NCBI GenBank assembly: GCA_947631965.1
Contig: CANRNL010000001.1
Location: 1 to 64,000, forward strand
Reading direction: 5' to 3'
Length of the DNA stretch: 64,000 nucleotides
DNA from: an uncultured Clostridia bacterium
GTDB lineage: Bacteria > Bacillota > Clostridia > Monoglobales > Monoglobaceae
The notes beneath the pieces were generated by a model. The model had not been told where the DNA came from. It ran no database searches and worked only from the letters and a program-made list of their open reading frames with translations. The translations under genes and the position numbers were made by a program. The first letter of the stretch is position 1. Every line of letters starts with the position of its first letter. This document shows, piece after piece, positions 1 to 11,097 of the stretch.

Positions 1-1678
1 AATTTTTAAATAAGTTGTCCTTTTCCTCTTTTGAAAGCTTTGTTAAATCAAGCGTGCTGAATCCGTCGTATTCATACATATTTTTCATCATTGATGTGAC
101 GTCATTCTCAAAATTTCTTGTATCTTTGGTTATATCATTGTTAATACAGCTCATAACCTTAAAATTGACCGAGCTTTCAAACATACTCATAATGATTGCC
201 TCGTACATATCTTTTTCCTCAAAGACATAGTCCGCAATGCTTGAAGGATTATCCAATGTGTCCATAGTATCCATCAAAAGCTTCCACGCACCCGTTGTGC
301 CATCCATTCCGCATTCTTTTCCGGCTTTGTGCAGTTCCTGACTCGGAGATTTGGGAAGGTTGAAATATGTGTCCTCCATTGTATTCCCGAGAGTCGATGT
401 TGTAAGGAAATTTGCGCGGTAAATATCCACATCAAAAGCATAGCGGTCTATCACAATATCATATGTAAAGTCCGCTGTTTTTACATTATCGCCGGTAATC
501 CGCACTTTAATTGTAGCTGTTCCCGCAGACGGTTTTTGCAGATATATTGTATCGTCTGCTGCTATGCGATAATCAATATTCCCAATATCATAGCTGCGTT
601 CGCTCACCGTTGAATCCGGAGCAAAGCTGAAACCCTGCGGCAGAGTTATATTCATTGTCACGTTCTTAGCCAAAAAATCATTACGGTAAACGTCGCCGCT
701 GATATACAGATTTTCAAGTATTGCAGTAAGCGTAAAGCTGCTCATATTATAGCTGTCCGCATCTGCGTCATATACAATACCGTAGCCGCCGGAGAATGAC
801 GCGGATATTGTCCGCTCAACAGGCGGCTCATACTCACCGACCGTACCGTCGTCTTTCATATAGCTGTTGTAATGTATATTTGCATCGGTTAAACAGTCAT
901 TATAGTATCCAATGTCAATTTCATACCATTGAGTCTCGCTCCCGCCGTAATATACGTCTGTTAAACTCGTGCAGTTGTAAAACGCCTCATCGCCGATATT
1001 TGTTATACCGCCAGGCAGCGTAATACATGCTAGGCTGTCGCAATAGGAAAATGCCCCATTACCAATGAAAGTGACGCTGTCGGGTATCGTAATGCTCGTT
1101 AAGCTGCGACAGTAGCAAAATGCATCATCGCCAATGCTTGTTACGCTGTCGGGTATCGTGACGCTCGTTAAGCTGCGACAGTAGCAAAATGCATCATCGC
1201 CAATGCTTGTTACGCTGCCGGGGATGGTAATGCTCGTTAAGCTATAGCATTGGTAAAACGCATCATCGCCAATGTTTGTTACACTGTTGGGTATGGTAAC
1301 GCTTGTTAAGCCGTAGCAGCCGTCAAACGCTTTATCACCAATGGAAGTGACGCTGTCGGGTATTGTGACGCTCGTTAAGCTGTCGCATTCGAAAAACGCA
1401 CAGTCGCCAATGCTCGTTACACCTTGTTCTATTAAAACTTCTGTAATATTTGAATGGCTGCCGTGCCAAGGCGCAAAATAGTAATAAGGATAATCATGAA
1501 CATAATCCATCATATCTCCCTCGCCGCTTATTGTGAGCGTACCGTTATCGTCAAGCGTCCAAGTCACGTTATCGCCGTCCGCGCCACAGGTACCACTTGA
1601 AGCCGCTTGTGCGATACACGGCATAAACGCGCACAGCATTGCCATTACCAATACCAAACTCAAAATCCGTTTTTTCAT
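1..1678 (-). CDS. BspA-like leucine-rich-repeat surface protein (runs off the left edge of the window)
   Basis: Minus-strand reading frame from ATG at 1678: MKKRILSLVLVMAMLCAFMPCIAQAASSGTCGADGDNVTWTLDDNGTLTISGEGDM..., then repeated SLTSVTIPDSVTSIGDDAFCYCR units. Signal peptide plus BspA-type LRR. Absent from the ORF track, presumably because the stop lies outside the window. Confidence 0.9.
   Translation of the reverse strand, partial: MKKRILSLVLVMAMLCAFMPCIAQAASSGTCGADGDNVTWTLDDNGTLTISGEGDMMDYVHDYPYYYFAPWHGSHSNITEVLIEQGVTSIGDCAFFECDSLTSVTIPDSVTSIGDKAFDGCYGLTSVTIPNSVTNIGDDAFYQCYSLTSITIPGSVTSIGDDAFCYCRSLTSVTIPDSVTSIGDDAFCYCRSLTSITIPDSVTFIGNGAFSYCDSLACITLPGGITNIGDEAFYNCTSLTDVYYGGSETQWYEIDIGYYNDCLTDANIHYNSYMKDDGTVGEYEPPVERTISASFSGGYGIVYDADADSYNMSSFTLTAILENLYISGDVYRNDFLAKNVTMNITLPQGFSFAPDSTVSERSYDIGNIDYRIAADDTIYLQKPSAGTATIKVRITGDNVKTADFTYDIVIDRYAFDVDIYRANFLTTSTLGNTMEDTYFNLPKSPSQELHKAGKECGMDGTTGAWKLLMDTMDTLDNPSSIADYVFEEKDMYEAIIMSMFESSVNFKVMSCINNDITKDTRNFENDVTSMMKNMYEYDGFSTLDLTKLSKEEKDNLFKN
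1055..1420 (-). repeat. Tandem ~69-bp (23-aa) LRR-coding repeats
   Basis: Unit caatgcttgttacgctgtcgggtatcgtgacgctcgttaagctgcgacagtagcaaaatgcatcatcgc recurs with few changes, in frame with the LRR protein. Confidence 0.85.
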
Positions 1679-1769
1679 TTATATGTACCTCCCCAATTTA
1701 TCTATAATGCAAAAAGTGCGCCGCCTAAATCTACAGCGGCGCACTCCAAAAACGCCACCTTGATTTAAT

Positions 1770-1890
1770 GCTGCGACACACTTTCATACAATTACTTGTT
1801 CAGGTATGAAAAACCAAAGCGTGCGCTTTCAGCGAAGCGCAAGCCTGAACAAGTATAGTATGTCGCAAGTATAATTGTATCATACTCCAC
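1770..1890 (-). promoter_or_regulatory. Promoter and long 5'-UTR hairpin upstream of the BspA-like gene
   Basis: Minus strand TTTACA-17 nt-TACAAT, followed by a long inverted repeat: 11-bp perfect core CTTGTTCAGG(T)/(A)CCTGAACAAG with outer arms GCGACA.../...TGTCGC and an inner GCGCTT/AAGCGC hairpin. Confidence 0.55.
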
Positions 1891-1943
1891 GAAGATTGTA
1901 AATATTTTTTGTGGAAATTTATAATAATTCATTCCACAATACT

Positions 1944-2481
1944 TTATAAATCCGCCGAAACGATTTTTACTTTTATCGCATTATCGTCCATTTCGTCTGC
2001 CTGTTCACCTACCGCCAATCTCGAATAATACGCAAGCGTCTTATCCTTCCAATCATCATACTGCTCCGTTGAATAATTCTCTCTTGCGTCCGCCCAATCC
2101 TCAAGGAACAGGCACATATCGGCGTTCAGTTCCGTTTTAGCTTTTCCGTCAAATGTAATGGAACATTCCCACTTATCATCTCGCGGCGGGCGCTTCACGT
2201 CAATTTCAAATTTCAGTCCCGATATTTCTTCAAGTTCAAATAAAGTTGCCGCAACATCCGCAAACGTGGTTATCTGCGGTTTCACCGTTTCGGTTTTGTA
2301 GCCGAGCAAATAAGTCGTGGTAGTGTCAAGAGCCTTTGCAAGCTCATTCAGCATACTGATTGAAATTTCTATCTTGCCGTTTTCGTACTTTTGGATTGTA
2401 CGCAGCGACTTTCCGAGAATATTCGCAAGCCCCGTTCGGTTATACCCTTTTTCCTTCCGCGCCTGTCCGACGCGCTGTCAT
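1944..2481 (-). pseudogene. XRE-family HTH regulator with a disrupted N-terminus (intact ORF only from 2354)
   Basis: Frame upstream of the called ATG reads QRVGQARKEKGYNRTGLANILGKSLRTIQKYENGKIEISIS-MLNELAKALDTTTTYLLGYK, a typical HTH_3 domain. It is closed by an in-frame TGA, with no ATG/GTG/TTG in between; the nearest ATG (2481) is in another frame. Confidence 0.6.
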
Positions 2482-2541
2482 AAAATTATTGATTATATTA
2501 TTTTATCTCACACCACCCATATAGGGTGGATTTTCTTTTTG

Positions 2542-3543
2542 CTAAATCGGCAGAGACGGAACGGCGTTCAGCGTAAGGTCTGCGACGGAGCCCGCCTTAA
2601 ATTCGTAATATCCGCAACACGCAATCATCGCGGCGTTGTCGGTACAAAGCGCCATTTTAGGACAGTTAAACTCCATACCGTTCTCCCGCGCCAGCCGCCA
2701 GACACGCTCTCTCAGAGGCGCGTTCGCCGCAACTCCACCCGCGAGCGAGATTCTCTCAACGCCGTACAGCTTCGCACAGTCTATAAGGTGGCTGCTGAGC
2801 GTATCAACTACCGCCTCCTGAAAAGAAGCGGCAACATCGCTGATGTTTACCTTCTCCCCCTTTTGCTCGGCGGTATGAAGATAATTTATAACCGCGGTTT
2901 TAAGTCCGCTGAAGCTGAAATCAAATCCCCGCTCACCCATTTTAACGCGCGGAAAACGTATCGCTTCGGGGTTGCCGCCCTCGGCGCACTTTTGTATTTT
3001 GGGTCCGCCGGGGTACCCCAGCCCCATAACGCGCGCGACTTTATCAAACGCCTCTCCCGCCGCGTCGTCAAAGGTACGCGCAAGAGGAGCGTACTCGCTG
3101 TAGCTCTTCACCAGAACAATATGGCTGTGTCCGCCTGACGCAACGAGGCATATAAAAGGCGGCTTGAAATCGGGATTTTCAATATAGTTGGCGCAGATGT
3201 GCCCCTTTATATGGTTCACGGGGACAAGCGGCTTCTTTGCCGCAAACGCAAGCCCTTTTGCCGCCGAAACTCCCACCAAAAGCGCGCCGACCAGCCCCGG
3301 ACCGTAGGTCACCGCCACCGCGTCAATCTCGGAGATGGCTTTGCCGCTGTCCGACAGTGCCTTATCTATCACCGCGCTGATGTTCTTGATGTGGTTGCGC
3401 GACGCTATTTCGGGTACAACCCCGCCGTACTCCTTATGTATTTCAATCTGTGAATTTATCACGTTTGACAAAACCTCGGTGCCGTCGCGGACAACCGCCG
3501 CGGCCGTTTCGTCGCACGAGCTTTCAATTCCGAGAATAAGCAT
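2542..3543 (-). CDS. tsaD: tRNA N6-adenosine threonylcarbamoyltransferase TsaD
   Basis: [18 protein letters not shown]... [11 protein letters not shown] ... TsaD/Kae1/Qri7 signatures. Confidence 0.95.
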   Translation of the reverse strand: MLILGIESSCDETAAAVVRDGTEVLSNVINSQIEIHKEYGGVVPEIASRNHIKNISAVIDKALSDSGKAISEIDAVAVTYGPGLVGALLVGVSAAKGLAFAAKKPLVPVNHIKGHICANYIENPDFKPPFICLVASGGHSHIVLVKSYSEYAPLARTFDDAAGEAFDKVARVMGLGYPGGPKIQKCAEGGNPEAIRFPRVKMGERGFDFSFSGLKTAVINYLHTAEQKGEKVNISDVAASFQEAVVDTLSSHLIDCAKLYGVERISLAGGVAANAPLRERVWRLARENGMEFNCPKMALCTDNAAMIACCGYYEFKAGSVADLTLNAVPSLPI

Positions 3544-3562
3544 TTCCCCGTCCTCCGTAAAT

Positions 3563-4006
3563 TCATTTTAAAAGTCCGTAACGCGAGTATATCAACGCGT
3601 CGGTCACACCACCGTAATATTTGACCCGCCGTCCGCACATTTCAAATCCGTTTTTTTCGTAAAGCCGCTGTGCGCCCGTGTTGTCCTCCCTGACCTCAAG
3701 CGTTATATAGTCTATCCCGCTGTCTCGGCACTCACCGAATAAATGCTCCATAAGCGCATCCGCTATCCCGCGCCTTCGGAAGTCGGCGGTCACGGCGACA
3801 TTCGTTATATACGCCTCGTCAAGCACCTTGTGCATCCCCGCATAGCCGACCACCCTTTCGCCGCAGAGCGCGACAACGTAAAACGCGAGCGGGTTATCAA
3901 GCTCACCCGCAAGCATTTCTTCGCTCCACGGGTCGTCAAAGCACTCCCGCTCTATCTCGCTCATAGCCTTTATATATTTTTGCCTTAAAACATCATACCT
4001 TATCAT
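3563..4006 (-). CDS. rimI: Ribosomal-protein-alanine N-acetyltransferase
   Basis: GNAT fold, [28 protein letters not shown]; position next to tsaD. Confidence 0.9.
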   Translation of the reverse strand: MIRYDVLRQKYIKAMSEIERECFDDPWSEEMLAGELDNPLAFYVVALCGERVVGYAGMHKVLDEAYITNVAVTADFRRRGIADALMEHLFGECRDSGIDYITLEVREDNTGAQRLYEKNGFEMCGRRVKYYGGVTDALIYSRYGLLK

Positions 4007-4440
4007 TTGTTATCCCACAGCTTCTCAACAAGTCTTTCTATCTCGTCACGGCACTCACGGTAAGCGTCGAGGTCCCCGCCGAACGGGTCGGAAATCTCTC
4101 TGCCGCCGCCCGCCGCCTCGGACAGTGTCCTTATCTTGTACCCAAACTGTGGCAGTGCGTCCTTTAGAACGTCTGCGTGAGATTTTGTCATCGTTAAAAT
4201 CTCGTCATACTCCGCCAGCATTTCGGGCGTGACGCGCCTTGATTTGTGTCCGCTTATATCCGCGCCCGTCTCCGCGAGCGCGTCAACAGCGTTTTTGCTA
4301 GCCGAGCCGCCCTCAGCCGCGAAAATCCCCGCCGAGCTCGCCGTGTCGTCCGAGCCGCGCTCCTTGGCAAGCTTATTAAAAATACCCTCCGCCATAGGGC
4401 TTCTGCAAGTGTTTCCCGTGCATACAAAAAGATATTTCAT
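4003..4440 (-). CDS. Low-molecular-weight protein phosphatase (YwlE-like)
   Basis: VCTGNTCRSPMAEG P-loop; C-terminal SDPFGGD motif. Confidence 0.9.
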   Translation of the reverse strand: MKYLFVCTGNTCRSPMAEGIFNKLAKERGSDDTASSAGIFAAEGGSASKNAVDALAETGADISGHKSRRVTPEMLAEYDEILTMTKSHADVLKDALPQFGYKIRTLSEAAGGGREISDPFGGDLDAYRECRDEIERLVEKLWDNK

Positions 4441-4442
4441 AT

Positions 4443-5432
4443 CTATATTCCACCCGCTGATTTATATAATCTGTTTCTTACCGCCGCCCAGTCGTCGCCG
4501 TCGGGTATCTGCGGCGCAAATATCACGTCGACTCCGAGCTTGTCCAACTCACGAAGTCCTTTGAACAGCCGCCTCGCCGCGTCCTGCGGCGTACTTCCGA
4601 GACTTACGAGCGGCATACCCTCAAATTCAGCCGTGTGGCTCTCAAACGCCATAACTCCGACGTTCTCTCCGCGCACCTCCGACGGGTCGCCGTATATTAC
4701 CACCCTTGCGCGGGGCGCGTAATGTCGGTATTTCATACCCGGAGACTTTGGGGCTTCGCTCTCCGAAAGTCCGCGCCCGCTCCTGACCTCGCCTATTACG
4801 GCTTCTATACGGCTCGCGCTGATTCCGCCCGGACGAAGTATCGTCGGCACGTCCGCGCTCATATCTATAACGGTGGACTCCACGCCCACGCCGCAGTCGC
4901 CGCCGCAAAGGATAGCGTCGGCGCGGCCGTCCATATCATCAATGACGTGCGCCGCCGTGGTGGGGCTGGGTCTGCCCGAAATGTTCGCGCTCGGCGCGGC
5001 GACGGGTACGCCCGCAAGACGAATCAGCTCCCGCGCAAGCGGTTCGGACGGCATCCTTATACCCACCGTATCAAGTCCCGCGGTCACAACGTCGGGTACC
5101 ACGCTCTTGCGTTTTAAAATAATCGTCAGCGGTCCGCTCCAAAATTCATTCATCAAAAGACGCGCGGCGGGCGGTATTTCCTCCGCCAGACGCTCGACCT
5201 CTTCAATGTCGGCTATATGCACAATTAAAGGGTTGTCGGACGGACGACCCTTTGCCTTAAAAATTCTTTTTACCGCCGATTCGGAAAGCGCGTTTGCACC
5301 CAAGCCGTAGACTGTCTCGGTGGGAAACGCCACCGTGCCGCCGTTTTTTAAAATCTCCGCCGCCTCCGAAACCTCGGACGCGCTTAAAATTCTCGTGTTG
5401 ACCCTCTCAGGCTCAATTTTTCCGCACTCCAT
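4443..5432 (-). CDS. L-threonylcarbamoyladenylate synthase (Sua5/YwlC type)
   Basis: GGTVAFPTETVYGLGANA, KGRPSDNPLIVHI; C-terminal Sua5 domain. Confidence 0.93.
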   Translation of the reverse strand: MECGKIEPERVNTRILSASEVSEAAEILKNGGTVAFPTETVYGLGANALSESAVKRIFKAKGRPSDNPLIVHIADIEEVERLAEEIPPAARLLMNEFWSGPLTIILKRKSVVPDVVTAGLDTVGIRMPSEPLARELIRLAGVPVAAPSANISGRPSPTTAAHVIDDMDGRADAILCGGDCGVGVESTVIDMSADVPTILRPGGISASRIEAVIGEVRSGRGLSESEAPKSPGMKYRHYAPRARVVIYGDPSEVRGENVGVMAFESHTAEFEGMPLVSLGSTPQDAARRLFKGLRELDKLGVDVIFAPQIPDGDDWAAVRNRLYKSAGGI

Positions 5433-5436
5433 AAAA

Positions 5437-6507
5437 TCACGCCTCGTTTTTCAGCTTTTCACTCTGGTCGGAGGCTATGAGCGCGTCTATTATCTCGTCC
5501 AAATCTCCGTTCATTATCTGCTCTATTTTATACAGGGTCAGTCCTATTCTGTGGTCGGTAACTCTACCCTGCGGATAGTTGTACGTCCTTATTCTCTCGC
5601 TTCGGTCGCCCGTTCCGACCTGACTTTTTCTGTCCGCCGCAACAGCCGCCGCCTGCTCCTCCTCCTTCATCTGATAAAGCCTCGAACGGAGCATCTTCAT
5701 CGCCGACTCGCGGTTCTTGTGCTGAGAACGTTCGTCCTGACAGGTTATCACAAGTCCGGTCGGGATATGGGTTATTCGTATAGCCGACTCGGTTTTGTTA
5801 ACGTGCTGTCCGCCCGCGCCCGAACTGCGGTATGTGTCTATCTGCAAATCGTCGGGATTTATCTCCACGTCAACTTCCTCCGCTTCGGGCATAATCGCCA
5901 CGGTTACGGTCGAGGTGTGTATCCTTCCGCCCGACTCGGTTTCGGGGATTCTCTGAACGCGGTGAACTCCGCTCTCAAATTTAAGCCTGCTGTACGCGCC
6001 GGCTCCCGTTATCTGAAAGGATATTTCCTTGTATCCGCCTATACCCGTTTCGTTGGACGACAAGACCTCGGTTTTCCACCGTTTCGACTCCGCATACATA
6101 GAATACATACGGAATAAGTCCGCCGCGAAAAGAGCCGCCTCGTCGCCGCCCGCGCCGCCGCGTATCTCAACGATTACGTTCTTGTCATCGTTCGGGTCCT
6201 TGGGGAGCAACAAAATTTTAAGCTCCTCCGAAATTCGCTCGATGTTCTCCTTCGACGACTTTATCTCGTCGTCAAGCATTTCGCGAAACTCCTTTTCAAG
6301 ACCGCCCTCGCGGAGCATTTCCGTTGCCTCGTCAAGCGTGTCTTTATTTTGCTTGTATTCACGGTATTTTTCGACGATAGGCGTTATGTCGGAATGTTCC
6401 TTGCAGAGCTTCTGCCAAACGTCGTGGTCGGCAATTACCTCAGGGTCGCTTATACGGCGGCTCAGCTCCTCATAACGTTCCTCGACAAACGATAACTTTT
6501 CAAACAT
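5437..6507 (-). CDS. prfA: Peptide chain release factor 1
   Basis: [38 protein letters not shown]; 356 aa; paralogous to the adjacent prfB. Confidence 0.95.
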   Translation of the reverse strand: MFEKLSFVEERYEELSRRISDPEVIADHDVWQKLCKEHSDITPIVEKYREYKQNKDTLDEATEMLREGGLEKEFREMLDDEIKSSKENIERISEELKILLLPKDPNDDKNVIVEIRGGAGGDEAALFAADLFRMYSMYAESKRWKTEVLSSNETGIGGYKEISFQITGAGAYSRLKFESGVHRVQRIPETESGGRIHTSTVTVAIMPEAEEVDVEINPDDLQIDTYRSSGAGGQHVNKTESAIRITHIPTGLVITCQDERSQHKNRESAMKMLRSRLYQMKEEEQAAAVAADRKSQVGTGDRSERIRTYNYPQGRVTDHRIGLTLYKIEQIMNGDLDEIIDALIASDQSEKLKNEA

Positions 6508-7620
6508 TACAACTCTCCTCTTGATTTAGCCTTCAGATACGCGTTGATAAAACCGTCCAAATCTCCGTCCATAACCGCTGTTATGTTTCCGGTTTCATAG
6601 TTTGTGCGGTGGTCCTTTACCATTGTATACGGATGGAAAACATATGAGCGTATCTGACTGCCCCAGCCTATCTCCATCTGTACTCCCTGAATATCCTCTA
6701 TCTTCTCTTTCTGCTCACGCTCCGCAATTTCGGCAAGCTTTGACAAAAGCACGCGCATAGCCATATCGCGGTTCTTGTGCTGCGAGCGCTCGTTCTGACA
6801 GGTGACGACTATGCCGGTCGGCAAGTGGGTTATTCGTATAGCCGACTCGGTTTTGTTGACGTGCTGTCCGCCCGCGCCCGAACTGCGGTAGGTGTCCACC
6901 CTTATATCTTCGGGGCGAATGTTTACTTCAACGTCCTCGCTCAGCACAGGCGTGACCTCAAGCGACGCAAACGAGGTATGCCGTCTGCCCGCCGCGTCAA
7001 ACGGAGAAATACGCACCAGGCGGTGAACTCCTTTTTCCGCCTTGGCGTAGCCGTATGCGTTAAGACCGTCTATTTCAAATGTGACGCTTTTAACGCCCGC
7101 TTCTTCACCCGCGAGATAGTCGATTGTTTCTATTTTAAAGCCGCGTCTTTCAGCCCACCTCGTATACATACGAAGCAGCATCTCGCACCAGTCCTGTGCC
7201 TCTGTACCGCCCGCGCCGGCATGGAGAGTCAAAATCGCGTTGTTTGCGTCGTACTGACCCGAAAGAAGCGTTTCGAGCTTCATATCTTCAAGCGTTTTCT
7301 CCACCGCGTCTACGCTCTCGGTTATCTCGCCGAGCAAATCGTCCTCGTCCTCCTCGATTGCGAGAGCGACAAGCGTTTTAGCGTCCTCCCACTCGGAGTA
7401 CAGAGCGTCAAACCGCTCAATCTTGTCTTTCAGTCCTTTTATACGCTGAAGCGTCGCGCCCGCGCTGTTCATATCATTGTAAAAATCGGGCTCGGCGGTC
7501 TTTTTTTCAAGCTCCTCAATTTCGGTTTTCGTCTTTTCTATGTTAAAGTGAATCCCTCAATTCGGTAATGCTGTCTTTCATACCGTCCAGCTTCAGACGA
7601 TACTCGTCAAACTCTAACAT
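6507..7620 (-). CDS. prfB: Peptide chain release factor 2, with a +1 programmed frameshift
   Basis: Zero frame from ATG 7620: [25 protein letters not shown] then TAA (7543-7545). +1 frame continues [38 protein letters not shown]... to 6507. Site TTG AGG GAT TCA CTT TAA C has SD-like AGGG at the canonical spacing. Confidence 0.93.
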
Positions 7621-7659
7621 CAAATCACTCCTCTTTCACTCTTATCGGTTTTCTCTTTT

Positions 7660-10434
7660 CTACGCTTCGTCCTTGCCCAGACAGCAGTTTTTATATTTCT
7701 TTCCGCTTCCGCAGGGACACGGGTCGTTTCTGCCGACCTTTGCCTTTTTGACAATCGGCTTTTTCTTTACCGTGCCGTCGCCGCCCGCGCTCTCGCTCGT
7801 CGGCTTAGCCACCTGAACGCGCTGTACCTGAGCCTGAGGAACAACGTGAAACAGATACATCACGGTTTCCTCTTTTATCGAGTCAATCATTTCCTCGAAC
7901 ATATCCATAGCTTCAAATTTATACTCAACCACCGGGTCGCGCTGTGCATAAGCACGCAGGCTTATTCCCTGGCGCAGCTGCTCCATATTGTCGATGTGGT
8001 CCATCCACTTGCGGTCAACAACCTGCAAAAGCACGACGCGCTCCACCTCGCGCATACGCTTGCCGCCGCTTTCGTCCTCGCCGAAGAGCGCCTCGCGCTC
8101 ATCATACTTCGCCGCCGCATAATCGGAGATTTCGTCCGCCAGACTCTCGATTGTCATATGGTCAATGTCGTACTCGTTAAACACGAGCGCGCCCTCGTCG
8201 ACCGCGCCGAACTCCGCCGCCACACTGTCGCGCAGGGCGTTCATATCCCACTCCTCGGCGTGCGGCTTGTCGCCCGCAATTCTTCTGACGATTTCAAGAG
8301 CCGTGCTTTTTATCATAGAAAGGATGGTTTCCTTCAAATCCTCGTTTTCAAGCACCTGATTTCTCTGCTTGTATATAATCTCTCTCTGCTGGTTGTTAAC
8401 GTCGTCATACTGCAAAACGTGGCGTCTGATGTCAAAGTTTCTGCCCTCAACGCGCGCCTGTGCGGTTTCGAGCGTGTTCGATACCATTTTGCTCTCGATT
8501 GCTTCTCCATCGTCAAAGCCTACCATATCCATTATGCGTGAAATTTTATCCGACGCGAAAAGACGCATCAAATCGTCCTCGAGCGACAGGAAAAATCTCG
8601 TCTTGCCTACGTCTCCCTGACGGCCGGCACGGCCTCGGAGCTGGTTGTCTATACGTCTGCTCTCGTGGCGCTCGGTGCCTATTATATAAAGGCCGCCCGC
8701 CTCAAGCACCTCCGCCTGTTCGGGAACAAGTTCCTTTTTAAATCCGTCCTCCAACTCCGAAAACTTTGCGCGCGCCTCCAAAATTTCGGGATCGTCTGTT
8801 TCCGCAAAGCCCATCGCCTGATTTATCATCGCGCCGTCGTATCCGAGGCGCTCCATTTCGCGTCTTGCAAGGAACTCGGAGTTTCCGCCCAGCACAATAT
8901 CGGTTCCGCGTCCCGCCATATTGGTGGCTATCGTAACCGCGCCCCGCTGACCCGCCTGCGCGACTATCTCCGCTTCTTTTTCGTGGAACTTCGCGTTTAA
9001 GACGTTGTGCTTAATTCCCTTTTTCCTAAGCAGTGAGCTTAAAAGCTCGGACTTTTCTATCGAAACGGTGCCGATAAGGACCGGCTGGCCTTTCTCGTGC
9101 GCCTTTATAATTTCATCTATTACCGCATTGAATTTCTCTTTTTCGGTCTTGTAAATCAAATCGGGCAAATCCTGACGCACAAGAGGCTTGTTCGTGGGAA
9201 TAACGATTACGTCAAGCGAGTAAATCTCCTGGAATTCTTCCTCCTCGGTCTGAGCGGTACCCGTCATACCCGACAGCTTGTTATAAAGACGGAAATAATT
9301 CTGAAACGTAATGGTCGCAAGCGTCTTGCTCTCGTTTTCGACCTTAACGCCTTCTTTGGCTTCGATAGCCTGATGCAGTCCGTCGCTGTAACGTCTGCCG
9401 AACATCAGACGACCCGTAAACTCGTCTACTATGATAACCTGTCCGTCGCGTACAACGTAGTCCTTGTCCCGTTTCATAACGCCGTTCGCCTTTATCGCCT
9501 GATTTATATGGTGCGAAAGCGTCATATTGTCGGGGTCGGTGAGGTTTTCAACGCCGAACGCCTGCTCCGCCTTTTTAACGCCCGACGGCGTAAGGGTGGC
9601 GGTGTGCGCCTTTTCGTCAACAACGTAGTCAACGTCGGTATAAACCTCCTCCGCCTCCTGCTTTGCGTCGGTTTCGACCACCTTCCTGAAACGCAGACCC
9701 TTTGCAAACTTGTCCGCCGTTTCGTAGAGGTTTGTGGACTTGTCGCCCATACCCGAAATTATAAGCGGTGTTCGCGCCTCATCTATCAGAATACTGTCCA
9801 CCTCGTCCACTATCGCGTAAGCGTGACCGCGCTGAACCTTGTTTTCCTTGTAAATTACCATATTGTCACGCAGATAGTCAAAGCCCATCTCGTTGTTCGT
9901 TCCGTAGGTGATGTCCGCGGCATATGCCTCGCGGCGCGCCTTGTTGTCCATATCGTGAACTATAAGTCCCACAGTAAGTCCGAGGAAGTTATACAGCTTG
10001 CCCATCCACTCGCTGTCGCGCTTCGCAAGGTAATCGTTGACGGTTACGATATGCACACCCTCGCCCGTGAGCGCGTTTAAGTACGCGGGAAGCGTTGCGA
10101 CAAGCGTCTTTCCTTCACCGGTTTTCATCTCCGAAATTCTGCCCTGATGCAAAACTATTCCGCCCAATACCTGAACCGGAAAGTGCTTCATTCCAAGCAC
10201 TCTCATTCCCGCCTCACGCACTACGGCAAACGCTTCAGGCAAAATATCGTCGAGCGTTTCTCCGTTTTTAAGCCGCTCCTTAAATTCGGGAGTTTTAGCA
10301 CGAAGCTCCGCGTCGCTCAGCGCGGCTGTTTTCTCATCGAGCGCCAAAACGCTCTCCATTATCGGCGTTATGCGTTTTAACTCTCTGTCGCTGTAGGTGC
10401 CGATAACCTTTTCAATCATTCCTTTTATTCCCAT
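7660..10434 (-). CDS. secA: Protein translocase subunit SecA (start [15 protein letters not shown])
   Basis: [37 protein letters not shown]-terminal [22 protein letters not shown]. The ORF track start at 10500 is probably too long. Confidence 0.96.
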   Translation of the reverse strand: MGIKGMIEKVIGTYSDRELKRITPIMESVLALDEKTAALSDAELRAKTPEFKERLKNGETLDDILPEAFAVVREAGMRVLGMKHFPVQVLGGIVLHQGRISEMKTGEGKTLVATLPAYLNALTGEGVHIVTVNDYLAKRDSEWMGKLYNFLGLTVGLIVHDMDNKARREAYAADITYGTNNEMGFDYLRDNMVIYKENKVQRGHAYAIVDEVDSILIDEARTPLIISGMGDKSTNLYETADKFAKGLRFRKVVETDAKQEAEEVYTDVDYVVDEKAHTATLTPSGVKKAEQAFGVENLTDPDNMTLSHHINQAIKANGVMKRDKDYVVRDGQVIIVDEFTGRLMFGRRYSDGLHQAIEAKEGVKVENESKTLATITFQNYFRLYNKLSGMTGTAQTEEEEFQEIYSLDVIVIPTNKPLVRQDLPDLIYKTEKEKFNAVIDEIIKAHEKGQPVLIGTVSIEKSELLSSLLRKKGIKHNVLNAKFHEKEAEIVAQAGQRGAVTIATNMAGRGTDIVLGGNSEFLARREMERLGYDGAMINQAMGFAETDDPEILEARAKFSELEDGFKKELVPEQAEVLEAGGLYIIGTERHESRRIDNQLRGRAGRQGDVGKTRFFLSLEDDLMRLFASDKISRIMDMVGFDDGEAIESKMVSNTLETAQARVEGRNFDIRRHVLQYDDVNNQQREIIYKQRNQVLENEDLKETILSMIKSTALEIVRRIAGDKPHAEEWDMNALRDSVAAEFGAVDEGALVFNEYDIDHMTIESLADEISDYAAAKYDEREALFGEDESGGKRMREVERVVLLQVVDRKWMDHIDNMEQLRQGISLRAYAQRDPVVEYKFEAMDMFEEMIDSIKEETVMYLFHVVPQAQVQRVQVAKPTSESAGGDGTVKKKPIVKKAKVGRNDPCPCGSGKKYKNCCLGKDEA

Positions 10435-10588
10435 AGCAATCATTCCTTTGCTTTTCTCTCGGCTCGAATCGGCAGAAATCTCCGCCGCCAAGCCATACAT
10501 TGTTTATTTTATCATTTTTTTATATATTATGCAATACCTAAATTGTCGATAAATACGCGCGCCGAAAAAATATCCTCGGTCTTAGGGC

Positions 10589-10631
10589 AAACAACAGCCC
10601 CGCGCGGGCGCGGGGCTGTTGTTTGTTTTTT
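10589..10631. terminator. Intrinsic terminator-like hairpin between spoIIID and secA
   Basis: aaacaacagccccgcgc gg gcgcggggctgttgttt plus T-run. Confidence 0.6.
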
Positions 10632-10640
10632 GTTATGTGC

Positions 10641-10892
10641 TTACGCGCGGCGCGCGTATTTTTCCTTGGTTGCCATACCTCCGCGTATGTGACGCTCCTG
10701 CTTGTTCTCCAAAAGTACCTCGGCGACCGCTCCGGCAAGGTTTTTGTTTATGGTTTCAAGTCTCTCGGTTATGTCTTTATGTACGGTAGACTTGCTTATA
10801 CCGAACTTCTTCGCGGCATCCCTCACAGTACATCTATTTTCGACTATGTAGTTTGCAAGCTCTATTGTTCTCTCTTCTATATAGCTTTTCAC
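10641..10892 (-). CDS. spoIIID: Sporulation transcriptional regulator SpoIIID
   Basis: MKSYIEERTIELANYIVENRCTVRDAAKKFGISKSTVHKDITERL... Confidence 0.95.
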   Translation of the reverse strand: MKSYIEERTIELANYIVENRCTVRDAAKKFGISKSTVHKDITERLETINKNLAGAVAEVLLENKQERHIRGGMATKEKYARRA

Positions 10893-11097
10893 ATACTATG
10901 CCCCCAATACTTTTTTATAAGTCATATATATGCGAAAAAGCTTTTGTATATTACCACTCCTCAATTTAAAACGGGCGGCAATTTCGGTATATATTTTCAC
11001 TCCGCAACACCGAGCGGAGTGCTGAATTTTCACTGTCCTTTTTTACGGACACATAGTCTGATAAAATAGAAGCATAACAAAGAACGGAGGTATTAAA

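Noticed and set aside
1055-1420. Regular ~69-bp repeats that could suggest a CRISPR-like array
   Set aside because: Contiguous, in frame, with no unique spacers; they encode LRR units.
3999-4440. Two low-molecular-weight phosphatases (4003-4440 and 13517-13969) as a recent duplication
   Set aside because: Sequences diverge outside the P-loop and have different contexts; likely distinct subfamilies rather than a duplication.
7473-7620. prfB looks truncated or frameshifted
   Set aside because: Sequence matches a programmed +1 frameshift site with SD-like element and slippery CTT, so it was treated as functional rather than a pseudogene.
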